Source of the DNA: Asterias amurensis
Lineage: Eukaryota; Echinodermata; Asteroidea; Forcipulatida; Asteriidae
Length of the DNA stretch: 64,000 bases
NCBI RefSeq assembly: GCF_032118995.1
Contig: NC_092659.1
Location: 16,796,177-16,860,176 of the forward strand
Reading direction: 5' to 3'
A program made the translations under genes and the position numbers. A model generated the notes under the pieces. That model searched no databases, had not been told where the DNA came from, and was given only the letters and a program-made list of their open reading frames with translations. Of this stretch, positions 1 to 10,885 are shown in pieces; positions within the stretch are counted from its first letter, which is position 1; each line of letters starts with the position of its first letter.

Positions 1-1290
1 AGGATGGCCAAAAAGGCAAAGACCAGCCCCTGGCAGGGAAGCAATTGCCAAACGGTATGCCTCAAGCAGACAGTTTTAAAGGTAGTTTTAACTTCTTCTA
101 GAACATTTTAAGAGGCACTAAGGCAATGGCCAGGGGGGCATGGAAGCAATTGCCTTGCAGATGCCTAAAGCCTTCTCTACAGTTTGGGAGTAATTCAAAT
201 TTCTACTAAAACATTTCAAGGGGGCCTCAAGGCAAAGTACCGGGCACATGGAGGCAATTGCCTCGATCATCTTTGAATTCTACAGGTTGAGGGTAATTTA
301 ATATTCCCATTGAACACTTCAAGAGGCAATGACCAGGGGCATGGAAGCAATTGCCTTTGTTGCCTCAAGGGCATCCCTGTACAGTTTGAGGGTTATTTTA
401 TAATTTAAATTTCTACTGCCAGATTATTTTGAGTGTCACCAGGGGCGTACATGAAGGCAATTGCCCTTGTTGCTTACAGCATCTTCTACAGTTTGAAGGT
501 AATCTAAATTTGTACTGTATACCATATCAAGGCAATGACCAAAGGGAAGCAATTGCCCCTATCTACTGCTGAACATTTCATTGGCACAGAGGCAATGATG
601 ACCATGGAGCATGGAGATAAATCCAAGGCAATGACCAAAGGGAAGCAATTGCCCCTATCTACTGCTGAACATTTCGTTGGCACAGAGGCAATGAATGACC
701 AGGGGCACGGAGATAAATTGCCTCACTTGCCTTTTAAAAGCAACACTACAGTACAAGGGAAGCTTTTACACCTACTGCTGAACATTTCAAGGGCACCAAG
801 GCAATGACCAGGGGAATGGATTTAAATTACCCCCCAACATATCCATTCCGTGTCACACCTACAAATTATTCATAACAGAAACTCAGAAGCACAGCCAGCC
901 TTCCCTGTTGGAATAATACACAACATTCTTTGCAAAATCGCTCGACCTGTAAATTATTCTAACCCAGAAGCATGGAGGCAATTGCCTCTATCTACATGCT
1001 GAACATATCAAGGGTACAAAGGAATTGACCAGGGGCATGGAGATAAATTGCGTCACTTGCCTTTTAAAACCAACACTACAGTACAAAGGAAACCTACACC
1101 TATTGCTGAACATTTCAAGGGCACCAAGGCATTGACCAGGGGAATGGATGTAAATTACCCCCAACATCTCCATTCCGTGGCACACCTACAAATTATTCAT
1201 AACAGAAACTCAAGAAGCACAGCCAGCCTTCCCTGTTGGAATAATACACAACATTCTTTGCAAAATCGCTCAGACCTGTAAATTATACTA
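1..1290. repeat. Degenerate minisatellite with 'aagcaattgcc' core
   Basis: Roughly 100-bp units recur, each holding a version of 'ggcaatgaccaggggcat' followed by 'gaagcaattgcc', a T-rich stretch and 'cattt(c)aagggcacc'. Units start near 120, 230, 325, 430, 530, 625, 690, 800 and 1020. A second layer is a larger duplication: about 700-960 recurs at about 1020-1285 with only scattered changes. The same vocabulary returns as single copies at 11.3, 16.3, 20.6, 46.1 and 48.5 kb, so this looks like local amplification of a dispersed repeat. Short ORFs here translate repeat sequence and are not genes. Confidence 0.8.
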
Positions 1291-1847
1291 ACCCTTCAAT
1301 AAAGGCCTGAAATGAACCAGCAAAGGTCAGGTTTCAAATTTGTTTACGTTTACACATGAAAAGGCTTTGGAAATTTCTCCAAATCTAAATCAAGGAGGAA
1401 ATGATCTGACGCCACAAAGAAACACAATGACCTTCATTGTTTGGAAGACCATGAAATGCAGAGCAGAACTTGACAGTTTTCTACTGGAGTCGAGTAATAC
1501 AAAGTGTGATTTCTTGTATTATTTATGAAGCATTGTTCGGGAGTATGAGTCAGAGACGGACTCAAGACAGAATAATGTAGACAATATTTACAGCGTTAAT
1601 GTGCTGGAAAACATCTGAGTAGCGTTTCAATCTGCAGTAGATCGCTAAAGCTCATGGTTAAACCGTGGACGGTGAAAATAAGGAGAGCAGGGTGAAAAAT
1701 TTGTGGGAAAAATCCACGAGACCACCAGACTTACAATGACCAGAATCAAAATGAAAAGAGACTACATACATTTGTACGTTAGAATCAAAATGAGAACACA
1801 GTTGTATCATCTTAACTGTTTCATTTGTACAAACACTAAGAGAAAAC
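1291..1847. other. Spacer, nothing recognised
   Basis: AT-rich sequence without a supported exon, RNA gene or clear repeat. Short ORFs on both strands have no recognisable motif. Confidence 0.5.
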
Positions 1848-2191
1848 TTCTCACTTGATGTATCTAAACATGTGCATAAAATAACAAACCTTTGAAAATT
1901 TGAGCTCAATCGGTCATCGAACTTGCGAGATAATAATGAAAGAACAAAACACCCATGTCACACGAAGTTGTGTGCGTTTAGATGATTGATTTTGAGACCT
2001 CAATTTCTAAATCTGAGGTCTTGAAATCAAATTCGTGGAAAATTATTTCTTTCTCGAAAACTATGGGACTTCAGAGGGAGCCATTTCTCACAATGTTTTA
2101 TACCATCAACCTCTCCCCATTACTCGTCACCAAGAAAGGTTTTATGCTAATAATTATTTTGAGTAATTACCAATAGTGTCCATTGCCTTTA
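1848..2191 (+). mobile_element. MITE family A (TTAA type), 5'-truncated copy A1
   Basis: Matches the interior and right end of the commonest repeat in the window: 'tgcataaaataacaaacct', 'gagctcaattggtc', a central 'gagacctca...tgaggtc' hairpin, 'cagagggagcc', and the end 'accaatagtgtcca' leading into 'ctttaa'. The left terminal repeat is missing or badly decayed. Non-autonomous; no transposase. Confidence 0.75.
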
Positions 2192-2578
2192 ACTACCAGT
2201 ACACACACACAAGCCAAATGGTGGACTGCCACAAACTAATGTGCCATCATGACAAATCCAGCAACACATAAAAAACCTCCTCACAATCAAGTGACCGTGA
2301 TTCAGGTTTTCAACAGACAAACAAATGTAGGGGGAAATCGGACTACGTAAACACTTCGCGAGGGGGAGGCGTGTAGAAGATATTGCATGTTTGAATATAA
2401 GATTTGGGAAGCAAGTTCTATTTATTGTACTGTTGAGACAGAATGTAAACACAGAGGTGTGACCATAAAAGACTGATTATGTGAATGTGTGAATAACAGG
2501 CCTGTGTGTGTAGACTGAGCTCTTTCAATCCAGCAAAGCATTGTGACCTTCTGACAAGTGCTTGGGCTCTGGTTTTAT

Positions 2579-2894
2579 GTGTCTATTTACAAAATCATTG
2601 AAAGGGAACCCCATTACAGTTTGGATGCATCTGGGGTTATTATACACTGTGTGTAGTGTTGGTGCAAGGCCTTCTCATTTTGATCTGTCACAATTTCCAC
2701 CCCTCTGCGATGGGCATTTTTATCCAAGAACTGCTGGTTAAATGTGTCTATTTACAAAATCATTGAAAGAGATCCGCATTACAGCTTGGAAGCATTGGGT
2801 TTTTAACTGTGTGTAGTATTGATGCAAGACCTCCTCATTTTGATCTGTCAAAATTCCCCCTGCGATAGAGCGTTATTATCCACGAACTGCTCTT
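2579..2894. repeat. Two-unit tandem duplication (~160 bp)
   Basis: The stretch beginning 'gtgtctatttacaaaatc' near 2,580 is repeated near 2,742, both running through 'cattacag', 'actgtgtgtagt' and 'ctcattttgatctgtca'. The copies differ by substitutions and small indels, so the duplication is not recent. The flanks from 2,192 show nothing else. Confidence 0.75.
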
Positions 2895-2943
2895 AAGTTT
2901 TATGACACAAAATGCAAAATTGCTGGATGACAATGTTCCCTGG

Positions 2944-3052
2944 GGTCGATTTCACAAAGAGTTAGGAAATTGCATGGTTAGTCCTAAGTTAGGACGAGTA
3001 ACTGGTCCTAACTCGAGATAAGACTGGTCCTAACTCTTTGTGAAATCCACCC
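2944..3052. mobile_element. Short palindromic MITE, family G
   Basis: Begins 'gatttcacaaagagttagga' and ends with the inverted partner 'ctaactctttgtgaaatc'; the interior repeats 'agtcctaagttagga' and 'ctggtcctaac', so the whole 110 bp folds on itself. Other copies lie at 14,104-14,254 and 56,787-56,955. Confidence 0.7.
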
Positions 3053-3172
3053 CTGATGTATTGAACACAGTGCACATGATTTAGCTTTGTTACGTCATAC
3101 ACAATGTACATGTAGAGGCCTACAATGTACATTTATTCTATATACCATAGTTTTAACACATATTTGTTCACC

Positions 3173-3561
3173 TTAAAGGAACACGTTGCCTTGGATCGGA
3201 CGAGTTGGTCAAAACAAAAGCGTTTGTAACCGTTTTTTATAAAATGCACATGGTTGGAAAGATGTTTTAAAAGTAGAATACAATGATCCACACAAGTTTG
3301 CCTCGAAATTGCGTGGTTTTCCTTCTACTGTGCGAACAAACATGGTCGGCCATTTATGGGGGTCAAAATTTTGACCCCCATAAATGGCCGACGTGTTAGT
3401 CGACGAGGTAAAAGGAAAACCACGCAATTTCGAGGCATGTTTGTGTGGATCATTGTATTCTACTTTTACAACATCTTTCTCCCATATGCATTCTATAAAA
3501 AACAGTTACAAACGCTTTTCAAAGACCAACTCGACCGATCCAAGGCAACGTGTTCCTTTAA
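3173..3561. mobile_element. Foldback MITE family B, copy B1
   Basis: A 389-bp almost full-length inverted repeat. It starts TTAA then 'aggaacacgttgcc' and ends 'ggcaacgtgttcct' then TTAA. The arms meet at a perfect centre around 3,370 ('gggtcaaaattttgaccc'). TTAA on both sides of all four copies suggests TTAA target duplication, the hallmark of piggyBac-like transposition. No ORF of its own; translations across the arms are chance. Confidence 0.85.
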
Positions 3562-4671
3562 CCAAAGTAATGTGAACAAAATGAAGAGTAGACAGGCCAA
3601 ACAGTTTACAGGGAGTAGTTATTCAGGCGTCCAGTATGGTAATGATGTTTACGCATTCAGGAATCAACAACTTCCTCAGAAATTGAAGAGATGTTTTCTT
3701 TCATTTCCTTGGTTTACTCTGCACAGTGAGTTATAACAATTCACATGGTTTAGCCTAATTATTTTATCATGGTTTTGTGTCATTCATTTTACACAGTATT
3801 CTGATTTAAATTGCTCTGCCATACTCAAGGCAGCAGTTCTAAAGTCTATGTAAAGAGTACGCAATCTCAGTGACGACGCCTTGGGTCTAAATCCACATTA
3901 TAAATTATGACATGAAACCCGAGTACATAAAACATTTGAATCTCAGGGCTCGTAGCAACCCCTAGAATTGAATCCTCAGCTAAATACAACAACTGACATC
4001 TAATAAAGCGTGTACATTCTTTACTCGACGCGTTAAATGCGTATTGTGTTACGTTGTAATTTGGGTGCCCAAGTCATGACATCACAGGAGGATAGATACG
4101 ACTAAATTTGATTATTTTTAACAGACAGCACGTTGTTTCTATTGCAACGTTGGTTGCGGGAATTCCGTCCGGCAAATCTTGTCCAACATGCTAAATCTTG
4201 TACAGCTTCGAGGCTTGATGGTTTCAAGTTAACGGATCCAGCCGTCACCTTGGGGGAGGAAACGCTAGCCCAGCATCTTCTTGTCTGCCGCATCATCGAT
4301 GTTCACCTGGGGATGGGAACTCAAGTATCCTCCTCGTGGCTTGGTTGAGGGGAAATTGAGATCCTAACCGAGGGGTCGTTGGGATATTCATATATAATAC
4401 GTTGTGCACCATGCATGGTGAAATCAGTAATTAGACAGGTTTCTGGAAGCACTTCGGCTTAAAAAATATGACAGGGTCGGCAGTGCTGCCCTTTTGAAAA
4501 TCTTTTTCTTAGTAATCTCTTCTGTTTTGGACATCGCAGGTTATGGTGAGAGCCATGTCTGACAAAAAAGTCTGAAACTATGCCGGATCCAAATTTCCAG
4601 ATCTCATGTTACTGCGTTAAAAAGAGGGCTTTAATTACATTTTGGTCAAATTATACTTCAAGTGTTACATA
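3562..4671. other. Spacer with unassigned short ORFs
   Basis: No gene can be supported. A 71-codon plus-strand ORF at 4,133-4,348 follows a possible acceptor ('tttttaacag' at about 4,123), but I cannot link it to a family or to other exons. Confidence 0.4.
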
Positions 4672-4910
4672 GGGTGCGTTCGATTAGCTTCCCTGGGTCG
4701 ACCCCGCAGTGCTCACTCGGGTGAGCCACTGACAAGAGCTAATCGAACGATCACACTCACCCTCTCGCGGTGCAGCATACACATCAGGTCACCCCAAGTG
4801 ACCCACTCCACAAGCAGGGCACTGGGGGCTGACCCAGGTGAGCCCTGTCAAAGCTATTCGAACGTACCGGGGCAGACCGGGGTCGACACAGGGAAGCTAA
4901 CAAACGCACT
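4672..4910. mobile_element. GC-rich TIR MITE family D, copy D1
   Basis: A 239-bp element with ~32-bp inverted termini starting 'gggtgcgttcg' and containing 'agcttccctgggtcgac'; the right end is the inverse ('gtcgacacagggaagcta'). The interior carries smaller mirrored blocks such as 'cactcgggtgagcc' and 'caccccaagtgacc'. A second copy is at 11,970-12,202. Confidence 0.8.
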
Positions 4911-5579
4911 CATTATATGACAAGGAGCTTCTAGGAAGAGTATCTTTAACACTAGAGATACACTGCTTAAAATGGTACTCTTGAAATTACAAAATCTGAT
5001 TTCAAGAACAAAACTCTTGTGTGTGTCTACAAAAAAGAAATTCAATCGAAAAATGTTTTTGGGGAGCGACACAAGAGCTTTATTTTCTTGAAATAAGATT
5101 GGTTTCTTATTCAAGAAATACAATTTAGAGTGATTTTTTTCGTCAAATGGGTAGACATAAAAGTTTCATTAAAAATCTATAAAATACCCTATCTATCTTG
5201 AATTAGAAAGTTCGAATTGGATTTAAGCATTTTTTTTTATTATGTAAATTTAAATCACCTGAGTGAACTTCTATACTGCTATATTTGTATCGCAATTTTT
5301 AAGACTTTATTTCACTCTAAAAACTAATTTCTAAAAATTCTTGAGTTCCCTTCACAATATTAAAAATATTAGCTTTACTGTATGAACTCGTAAATTTTTA
5401 AATAATAACAAAAGATTTGCCTCTAGGTCTTATTTTTTTTTAATGAAACACCAAATGAATTTTAAAGCCGTTTGCAAAGCGGGAAGGTAGGAAGTCCTCT
5501 CGCGGCTCAAAGTGGTGGTCGATAAACTTGGGTAGTTAATGTCATCTTGATGAGTACATGGCAAAGAGGTCACTATATT
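4911..5579. other. AT-rich spacer
   Basis: Low-complexity AT-rich sequence with no supported gene. Small mirrored words ('cttgaaataaga', 'tcttattcaaga') at about 5,085-5,120 could form weak hairpins. Confidence 0.4.
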
Positions 5580-6185
5580 ATACTTCTAGAAACTATAAGG
5601 CTCCCCGAGCCTTATAGTTTCTAGTATACAAATATTGACTGCTTCGAGTGCTATGGTTAAAACTATGACTCCCGAGGTGATCCCCGTAGCGTTCTGTTTT
5701 CCCGAGGCGAAGCCGAGGGAAAATAGAACGCTCCGGGGATCACCGAGGGAGTCATAGTTTTTAACCATTGCACGAGTAAAAGCAGTCAATATTTGTTTTA
5801 TAACACCCCAAACATTTCTAAATACTGTACTATTACTATTAAGTTACAGACCTGAATGCTACAATCCACGGACGACGCGAATACAGATTGCAAACACTTT
5901 TGCTGAATGTGTTGCATGTCGTGTCGTGCAATCCGAAATGGTTACAGACTATTAATTTATCATACTCGTACACGCAACGGACGTCTGGGTACTGCAAGCC
6001 GTGTGCTAGTCTGTCGGACTAGCGCACGGCGCCATGTGCTAGTCTTCGGACTAGCGCATGGCAAACCGACGGCCGTCGTGTAGCAAAACTAAGACATGTC
6101 ATGTGACGCGCTCTAAACCAATGAGCAGGCAGAATCTTTGCAAGGGGCGTTATAAAAGTAACTATACTATACTCATGAAATAGTG
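5580..6185. repeat. Cluster of strong palindromes, probable foldback element
   Basis: Three nested or adjacent palindromes: 5,588-5,622 ('aactataaggctc' against its inverse); 5,622-5,805, where 'caaatattgactgctt' and 'ggtgatccccg' on the left mirror 'cggggatcacc' and 'aagcagtcaatatttg' on the right, centred on 'cgaggcgaagccgagg'; and two tandem hairpins at 6,000-6,062 ('gtgctagtc' / 'gactagcgcac'). The outer limits are uncertain. Confidence 0.6.
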
Positions 6186-6666
6186 TTTGAGTTGAACATC
6201 CAATTCTAAGTCCAACTTAGTTGCGATAACATAACCCTCCTCCCGACGTCGTGAGGAGGGTTACAATATCCCAACTAAGTCCAACTGTCAAATTTTAAAC
6301 AATTTAAAATTAAAATAAGAACAAATTAATTTATTTATAAAATAAGAACAAAGTAATTAAGAAAAGAACAAAATTTAACAATAAAACATTATTCCAACTT
6401 AATAACTCACGTTCCATACTTTATATTATTTTGCTCTACTGAATCAATATTATGTCGTGGAGCAAAATATTAACAAGTAAAACTATGCACCGAGTGAATA
6501 GTTAGTCGTCAATTATGTCAAATGGTCAAAATATCAACTGCTGCTTCAGTTCAGTGCTTGTTGTTGCTGCTGTAAATGGAGAACTCACTGGTTTACGAAT
6601 TACGTTCTGAGTTGAATTGAATCGAATAAGTTTTGTCATCTCAAAAGAAATGTAGGGCCTACTCAC
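6186..6666. other. Probable intron sequence of the WIF-domain gene
   Basis: AT-rich. It contains a small inverted pair around 'ccctcctcccgacgtcgtgaggaggg' (about 6,234-6,260). If the minus-strand exon at 6,667 is real, this and all sequence to the left edge without a further exon is its first intron. Confidence 0.4.
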
Positions 6667-6787
6667 CCATAACTTTTGCCACCTCTGTCTTCGTCATGTA
6701 CATATTCATCTGTGCAGAAACCCCAGCAAAAAGCAGCAGAAATATCCATAGTTTAACACAAAATTTCCAGCGATCTTTAGGTTCCAT
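6667..6787 (-). CDS. First coding exon of a signal-peptide protein with WIF-like start (Ryk-like)
   Basis: Reading the minus strand from the ATG at 6,787 gives 40 codons plus one base before a perfect donor, GTGAGT (6,666-6,661). The peptide opens MEPKDRW, continues with a hydrophobic core KLWIFLLLFAGVSA typical of a signal peptide, then reads QMNMYMTKTEVAKVMG. This resembles the first strand and helix of the WIF domain in Ryk/Derailed receptors (known family pattern: LYLSEEEVRRLIG followed by LDAELYYVR). The phase-1 exon end just after the glycine would suit a following LDAEL exon. No later exon was found in 1-6,600 on this strand, so the rest is presumably outside the window. Ryk is a catalytically impaired receptor kinase binding Wnt at the cell surface. 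Alternatives: another WIF-domain protein, or a chance exon. Confidence 0.45.
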
Positions 6788-7949
6788 GGTTAACGTTACA
6801 AGGCGACCGTACCACAGCACTACCGTTGAAGCAATGCTGACAAGTTAGTTGTGTACATTTTGCATTCTGCACGCAAAATGCTGCATGCATTCATTCAACA
6901 TTGCGAATTGTAGTTTGACCTTATCAGGGGTCAACCATTTCACTCAATTAATTATGCAAATAATTAGCAAACCGCGATTCGGGTATCGTTGAATGGTTAG
7001 CCCGCCCTCTATGAAGAATTTGCACAAAACCACAACAGAAGGATTTTCCTCCCGATTGTTGGCCCGCCCTCTTCTGATACTTGTTTGCATAACTTTCTCG
7101 GGGCATGGGGCGGGCGGGCGGGGGGGGGGGGGGGGGGGGTGAGAGGTTAGAAATAGTATAAGTCAATAAAACCGGATATAAACAATATTCATTTAGAACA
7201 AAAAACATATGCAATTTAAGAAAAATGTAACTTTTGAAAAGATACCTGGAACATGAGATAGGTGCCAGCTACAGTGATATGGGGGCACTGACTTATCATT
7301 GTTTCATTTTTGTTATGCCAGAACTGTATAATAGTAATCACAAAATTATCTCCACAGAAGATGGATAATATTGCTTCTCACACATAAAAACATAAAAATT
7401 AAAGAAAACTGAACATCAAATCAAAACAAGAAATACTAGCAAGCAAACACTTGTTTTATTTGTATTTTTCCCTCATCCAAGTCCTCACAAAATTAACTCA
7501 ACGGAATTTTAAGTTGTCCCACAAACAGGAAACCACAAATAACATCATCATACACCTCAATGTAACAACAGCTAAGCCCAAATTCATAGAGCTGCTAAGC
7601 ACTTTTCTGCTAAGCGACAATAAGCAAGATAACGGTCACAAATTGTGCACACGTCAGGGTATTTTAGCTGCTAACCTTTTACGGAAAGTTCTAATATTGT
7701 TGTGCTTAAACCGTTTGTGTTTAAACAGCTCACTAAAATTGGGCCCAGGTTTTGAGTTGTGTATATTCATTTTTAAAAGAGGTTTTTATTTTCCATTTGT
7801 TTTGCTATCCTAAAGCTTGACTGATATCAACTTTATCTTTGTACTTTTGGTCATTTAAATTTGTAGCAGTCACAAATGTATTATCTTCTCCCTGCTGCGT
7901 GTTTTCAATTAGTGTCTCATCATAGTTTTATATGAGCGCTATATAACCT
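6788..7949. other. Spacer upstream of the WIF-like exon
   Basis: Contains the presumed promoter of the minus-strand gene, a C/G-rich block with a poly-G run of about 22 at 7,117-7,139, and from about 7,590 to 7,765 a decayed piece of the 'gctaagca / ttgggccc' repeat family (compare 35,266-35,509). No gene supported. Confidence 0.4.
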
Positions 7950-8919
7950 TTAAAAGCACTGGACACCTTAGGTAATTGTCAAAGACCAGGGGCGGATTGC
8001 ACCAAGCGGTCTTAAACCAGTCTATGTGCTATAGCCGGCTAACTTGAGACGCGCTTAGACAGTCTTTAATTATAGATTGCAATAGCGCGGTCTTTAATTA
8101 TAGCCAGACTTAAATCTTAAGCGTGCTCTGAGCTGGCTATAATCGGTCTTTGTTTTGGTTTTTGTAGATGGCGCTGCCTTTGTTAGTTGTAGATGATTTG
8201 AATGATACAAAGAGCTCTAGGATGAGATTGTATTTTAGAAATAGATTACACCCATGGGAGGCATTATGATGATGATCAAGGTGATTGTATCGTAAATGTA
8301 TGTTCCCAAAAGTAAAAATGATACAACTCACAGATTTGATATCCAATGATTTAAACCAAAGCAATAAGAACAATGCAGTACCACCAGTGCCTGCAGAGTG
8401 CTAAGTATTATGGGACATTTGTTCGTATTTCATTACTTTTCACCGACTTATCTAAGAACCGGCTTATTGCAACAGGCTTCATGACTGACTAAGCTAAGAC
8501 CGTCTAAGGCAGATAGCCGGCTATAACTGACTGGTCTTAGACTGCTGACTAAGACCGTTTTATTGCAATCCGCCCCAGTATGCTCACTTGGTGTATCCTA
8601 ATGTATGCATAGAATAACAATCCTTTGAAAATTTTGGCTCAATTGGTCATCAAAGTTGCAAGAGGATAATGAAAGAAAAAACACCCTCGTTGCACAAATT
8701 TGTGTGCATTCAGATGCATAAAAAAAGGCTTCAGGCCTGAACTATTTTAATATTTGAGTGAGAAGTTACCTGTTTCTCAAAAACTACGTAACTCCAGAGG
8801 GAGTCGTTTCGCACAATGTTTTTATACTACCATCAGCTCTCCGTTGCTCATTACCAAGAAAGTTTTTTTATGCTGACAGTTATTATGAGTAATTACCAAT
8901 AGTGTCCAATGCCTTTAAT
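7950..8919 (+). mobile_element. MITE family A copy A2, interrupted by another MITE
   Basis: The left terminal repeat 'gcactggacac' and 'ggtaattgtcaaagaccag' ends at 7,988. The rest of the element ('tatgctcacttggtgta' through 'ccaatagtgtcc' and 'ctttaa') resumes at about 8,579. The gap is exactly the separate element at 7,989-8,577. Interruption gives an order of events: family A was already here when the second element landed. Confidence 0.8.
7989..8577. mobile_element. MITE with 'gggcggattgca' termini, nested in family A
   Basis: Left end 'gggcggattgcacc', right end 'attgcaatccgccc'. Subterminal blocks are also mirrored ('agccggct', 'ggtcttaaaccag' against 'ctggtcttagac'). The uninterrupted family A sequence allows the target duplication to be read as CAG on both sides (3 bp, or AG if the terminal G run is counted differently). 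The interior from 8,150 to 8,400 is unique here and codes for nothing recognisable. Confidence 0.75.
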
Positions 8920-8942
8920 GAACAATGCACAAAGCGAAAACA

Positions 8943-9417
8943 GAACTTGATTTCACAAAGCGCTACGATTCATCTTAAGAGTTGTCAGTATTCTTAATGT
9001 GATTTGTATTGTGACATCATACTGTGCTTAGCAATTAAGATTGATTCCCCACTTAAGATAGCCTTGATCAAGGCTGTTGACGTACTGTGGCCTGGTTCGC
9101 TGCACACGCATGCAGTGCACAAACAAATGTACATGTACATTACCATACATTGTACAGCGATAACAGTATAGCGTAGTCGTGAGTACGGTCGTGTCTTTCT
9201 ACGTTCAACCTCGCACATGTACCGTAAGTGTACCGTATACAGATGGTACATGTACATGTACAGTACGTATGTGTACATACGCTGTACACATATTATATGC
9301 ACTGTGTTATGCGCTGGCGGAATTCAGTGATGGGGATTGGGATTTTGCAGATCGCGGCTGGCTGTAGCGCCTTGATCAAGGCTACACTTAAGATCAATCT
9401 TAGCTCTTTGTGAAATC
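8943..9417. mobile_element. MITE with 'gatttcacaaag' termini
   Basis: Starts 'gatttcacaaagcgctacga' and ends 'agctctttgtgaaatc'. An inner mirrored pair, 'ccttgatcaaggct' near 9,062 and near 9,370, confirms the fold. The interior is rich in 'gtacatgtac' words. It shares its termini with family G but has a longer body. Confidence 0.65.
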
Positions 9418-9603
9418 TGACCACATTATGACATTCACACTTGGTGAATACACATTATCACTTGCCAAATAGTTGTTCTCATCATTTATAGAAAATATTT
9501 GTTTTAAAGTAAACATTCAACTTTAATATCTCGTATTAGTCTCATAACAGTTATTAAAAACAAAACTTATTTAATACAGTTTTATAAACAAAAAAATACA
9601 GGG

Positions 9604-9765
9604 ATGTACACTATCGGCAAACTCTCATCTTGAAGTTTATCCTCCGCCAAAAGTTCACCTTTTTCTTTCTATTGTCAAAAGTTCAACTTTTTCTTTCCAC
9701 TGCCAAAATTTCACCTTTTTCTTTCCACTGCCAAGATTTCACCCTTTTCTTTCCACTGCTGCTAC
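9604..9765. repeat. Short tandem repeat, ~33-bp unit
   Basis: About four units of 'tttctttccactgccaaaa' plus 'ttcacct', between about 9,645 and 9,760, diverged by a few bases each. The remainder of 9,418-10,285 is AT-rich with nothing else recognised. Confidence 0.65.
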
Positions 9766-10285
9766 AAAAGCAACTTTAAAGTATCCGCTATGAAACACAA
9801 AGGCTAACTATCCTCTCAAAATAAACAACAGAAAGATTTTTTTTGAAAAGAAGACTTTTTAGTACAATTCCTGCTGTTGGTTGCTAAGGAAATGACCTTT
9901 GACTTTCAACCAATAGCATACAAACCCTCCACGAATTATTAGTAGATCTCTGTAAAATAAACAATTGAATAAACATCAAACCAAAAATAAAATATACATA
10001 ATTTATACGGGAATATTGAAATACTTTCGGGGGCTATATACACAATTAGAAAGACCTAAATTTTGTTAATTGTATAAAAACACCATCACTTTGTAGATGT
10101 CTGACAAAGAAAATAAGACCTACATGTACATCTATAATTGCTATGAAAAAAGATTGGCACAGATTAAGGACAATCTAGAAAGAGTATTTCTAGTTTCTAC
10201 TCTCAGAAACTGTAATGCCTTCTTTATGTTTATACACTCGTAAGTCTAATCATATGTTCAAAATCAGTGTTTTGGTGCACAAAAT

Positions 10286-10470
10286 TAAATATTGTTTTAT
10301 CCCAACTATAGAATCGGTCGAACTATAGTTGGGATCTGCCCATAGTTGGGATTGATGCTGCTATATGCCGCACTATACATTTTTTGGTTCTGTCAAACTA
10401 CAGTTGGGATCACCCAACTAAAGTTGGGTTCACCAATGAAATAGTTGGATCACCCAATTTGTAGATGTAC
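10286..10470. repeat. Cluster of 'tagttgggat' words
   Basis: 'Aactatagttgggatc' and variants occur about six times in both orientations between 10,297 and 10,460, giving short hairpins. Looks like a decayed MITE or local amplification. Confidence 0.5.
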
Positions 10471-10544
10471 AGGCTCGACTGTATTCAAATAGTATATTTG
10501 ATATCTGGTAGGTATTATATTAAATATTTCAATATCAACCACAC

Positions 10545-10885
10545 ATTTGGTTTATCTGATAGAAGTTATGGATGTCATATCTTATTTGATAGAGGAAATA
10601 GCTGAATATTTAATCGATACATCATCACAGTCCAATCGTGATATATGAAACTAGTATTATAGTTTTAAAGATATCCAGTAACTATAACTTTAATATATCT
10701 GAAAGGTGAAATACCTTCAGATAGAGGTAATAGCTGAATATTTAATCGATATATCATCACAATACTTCAGTCCAATTGTGATGTATGATACTAGTATTAT
10801 ATCAACTAGTTCAGATATCCAGTAACTATAACTTTAATATATCTGAAAGGTGAAATACCTTCAGATAGAGGTAATAGCTGATTAT
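10545..10885. repeat. Tandem duplication, ~145-bp unit, 2.3 copies
   Basis: The block 'gatagaggtaatagctgaat' through 'ccagtaactataacttt' and 'ctgaaaggtgaaata' occurs at about 10,588-10,715 and again at about 10,717-10,862, with the start of a third unit following. Very AT-rich. Confidence 0.75.

Noticed and set aside
4133-4348. 71-codon ORF after a possible splice acceptor
   Set aside because: A word like 'LTDPAV' recalled alpha-kinases, but the surrounding conserved residues are absent and the opposite strand is also open.
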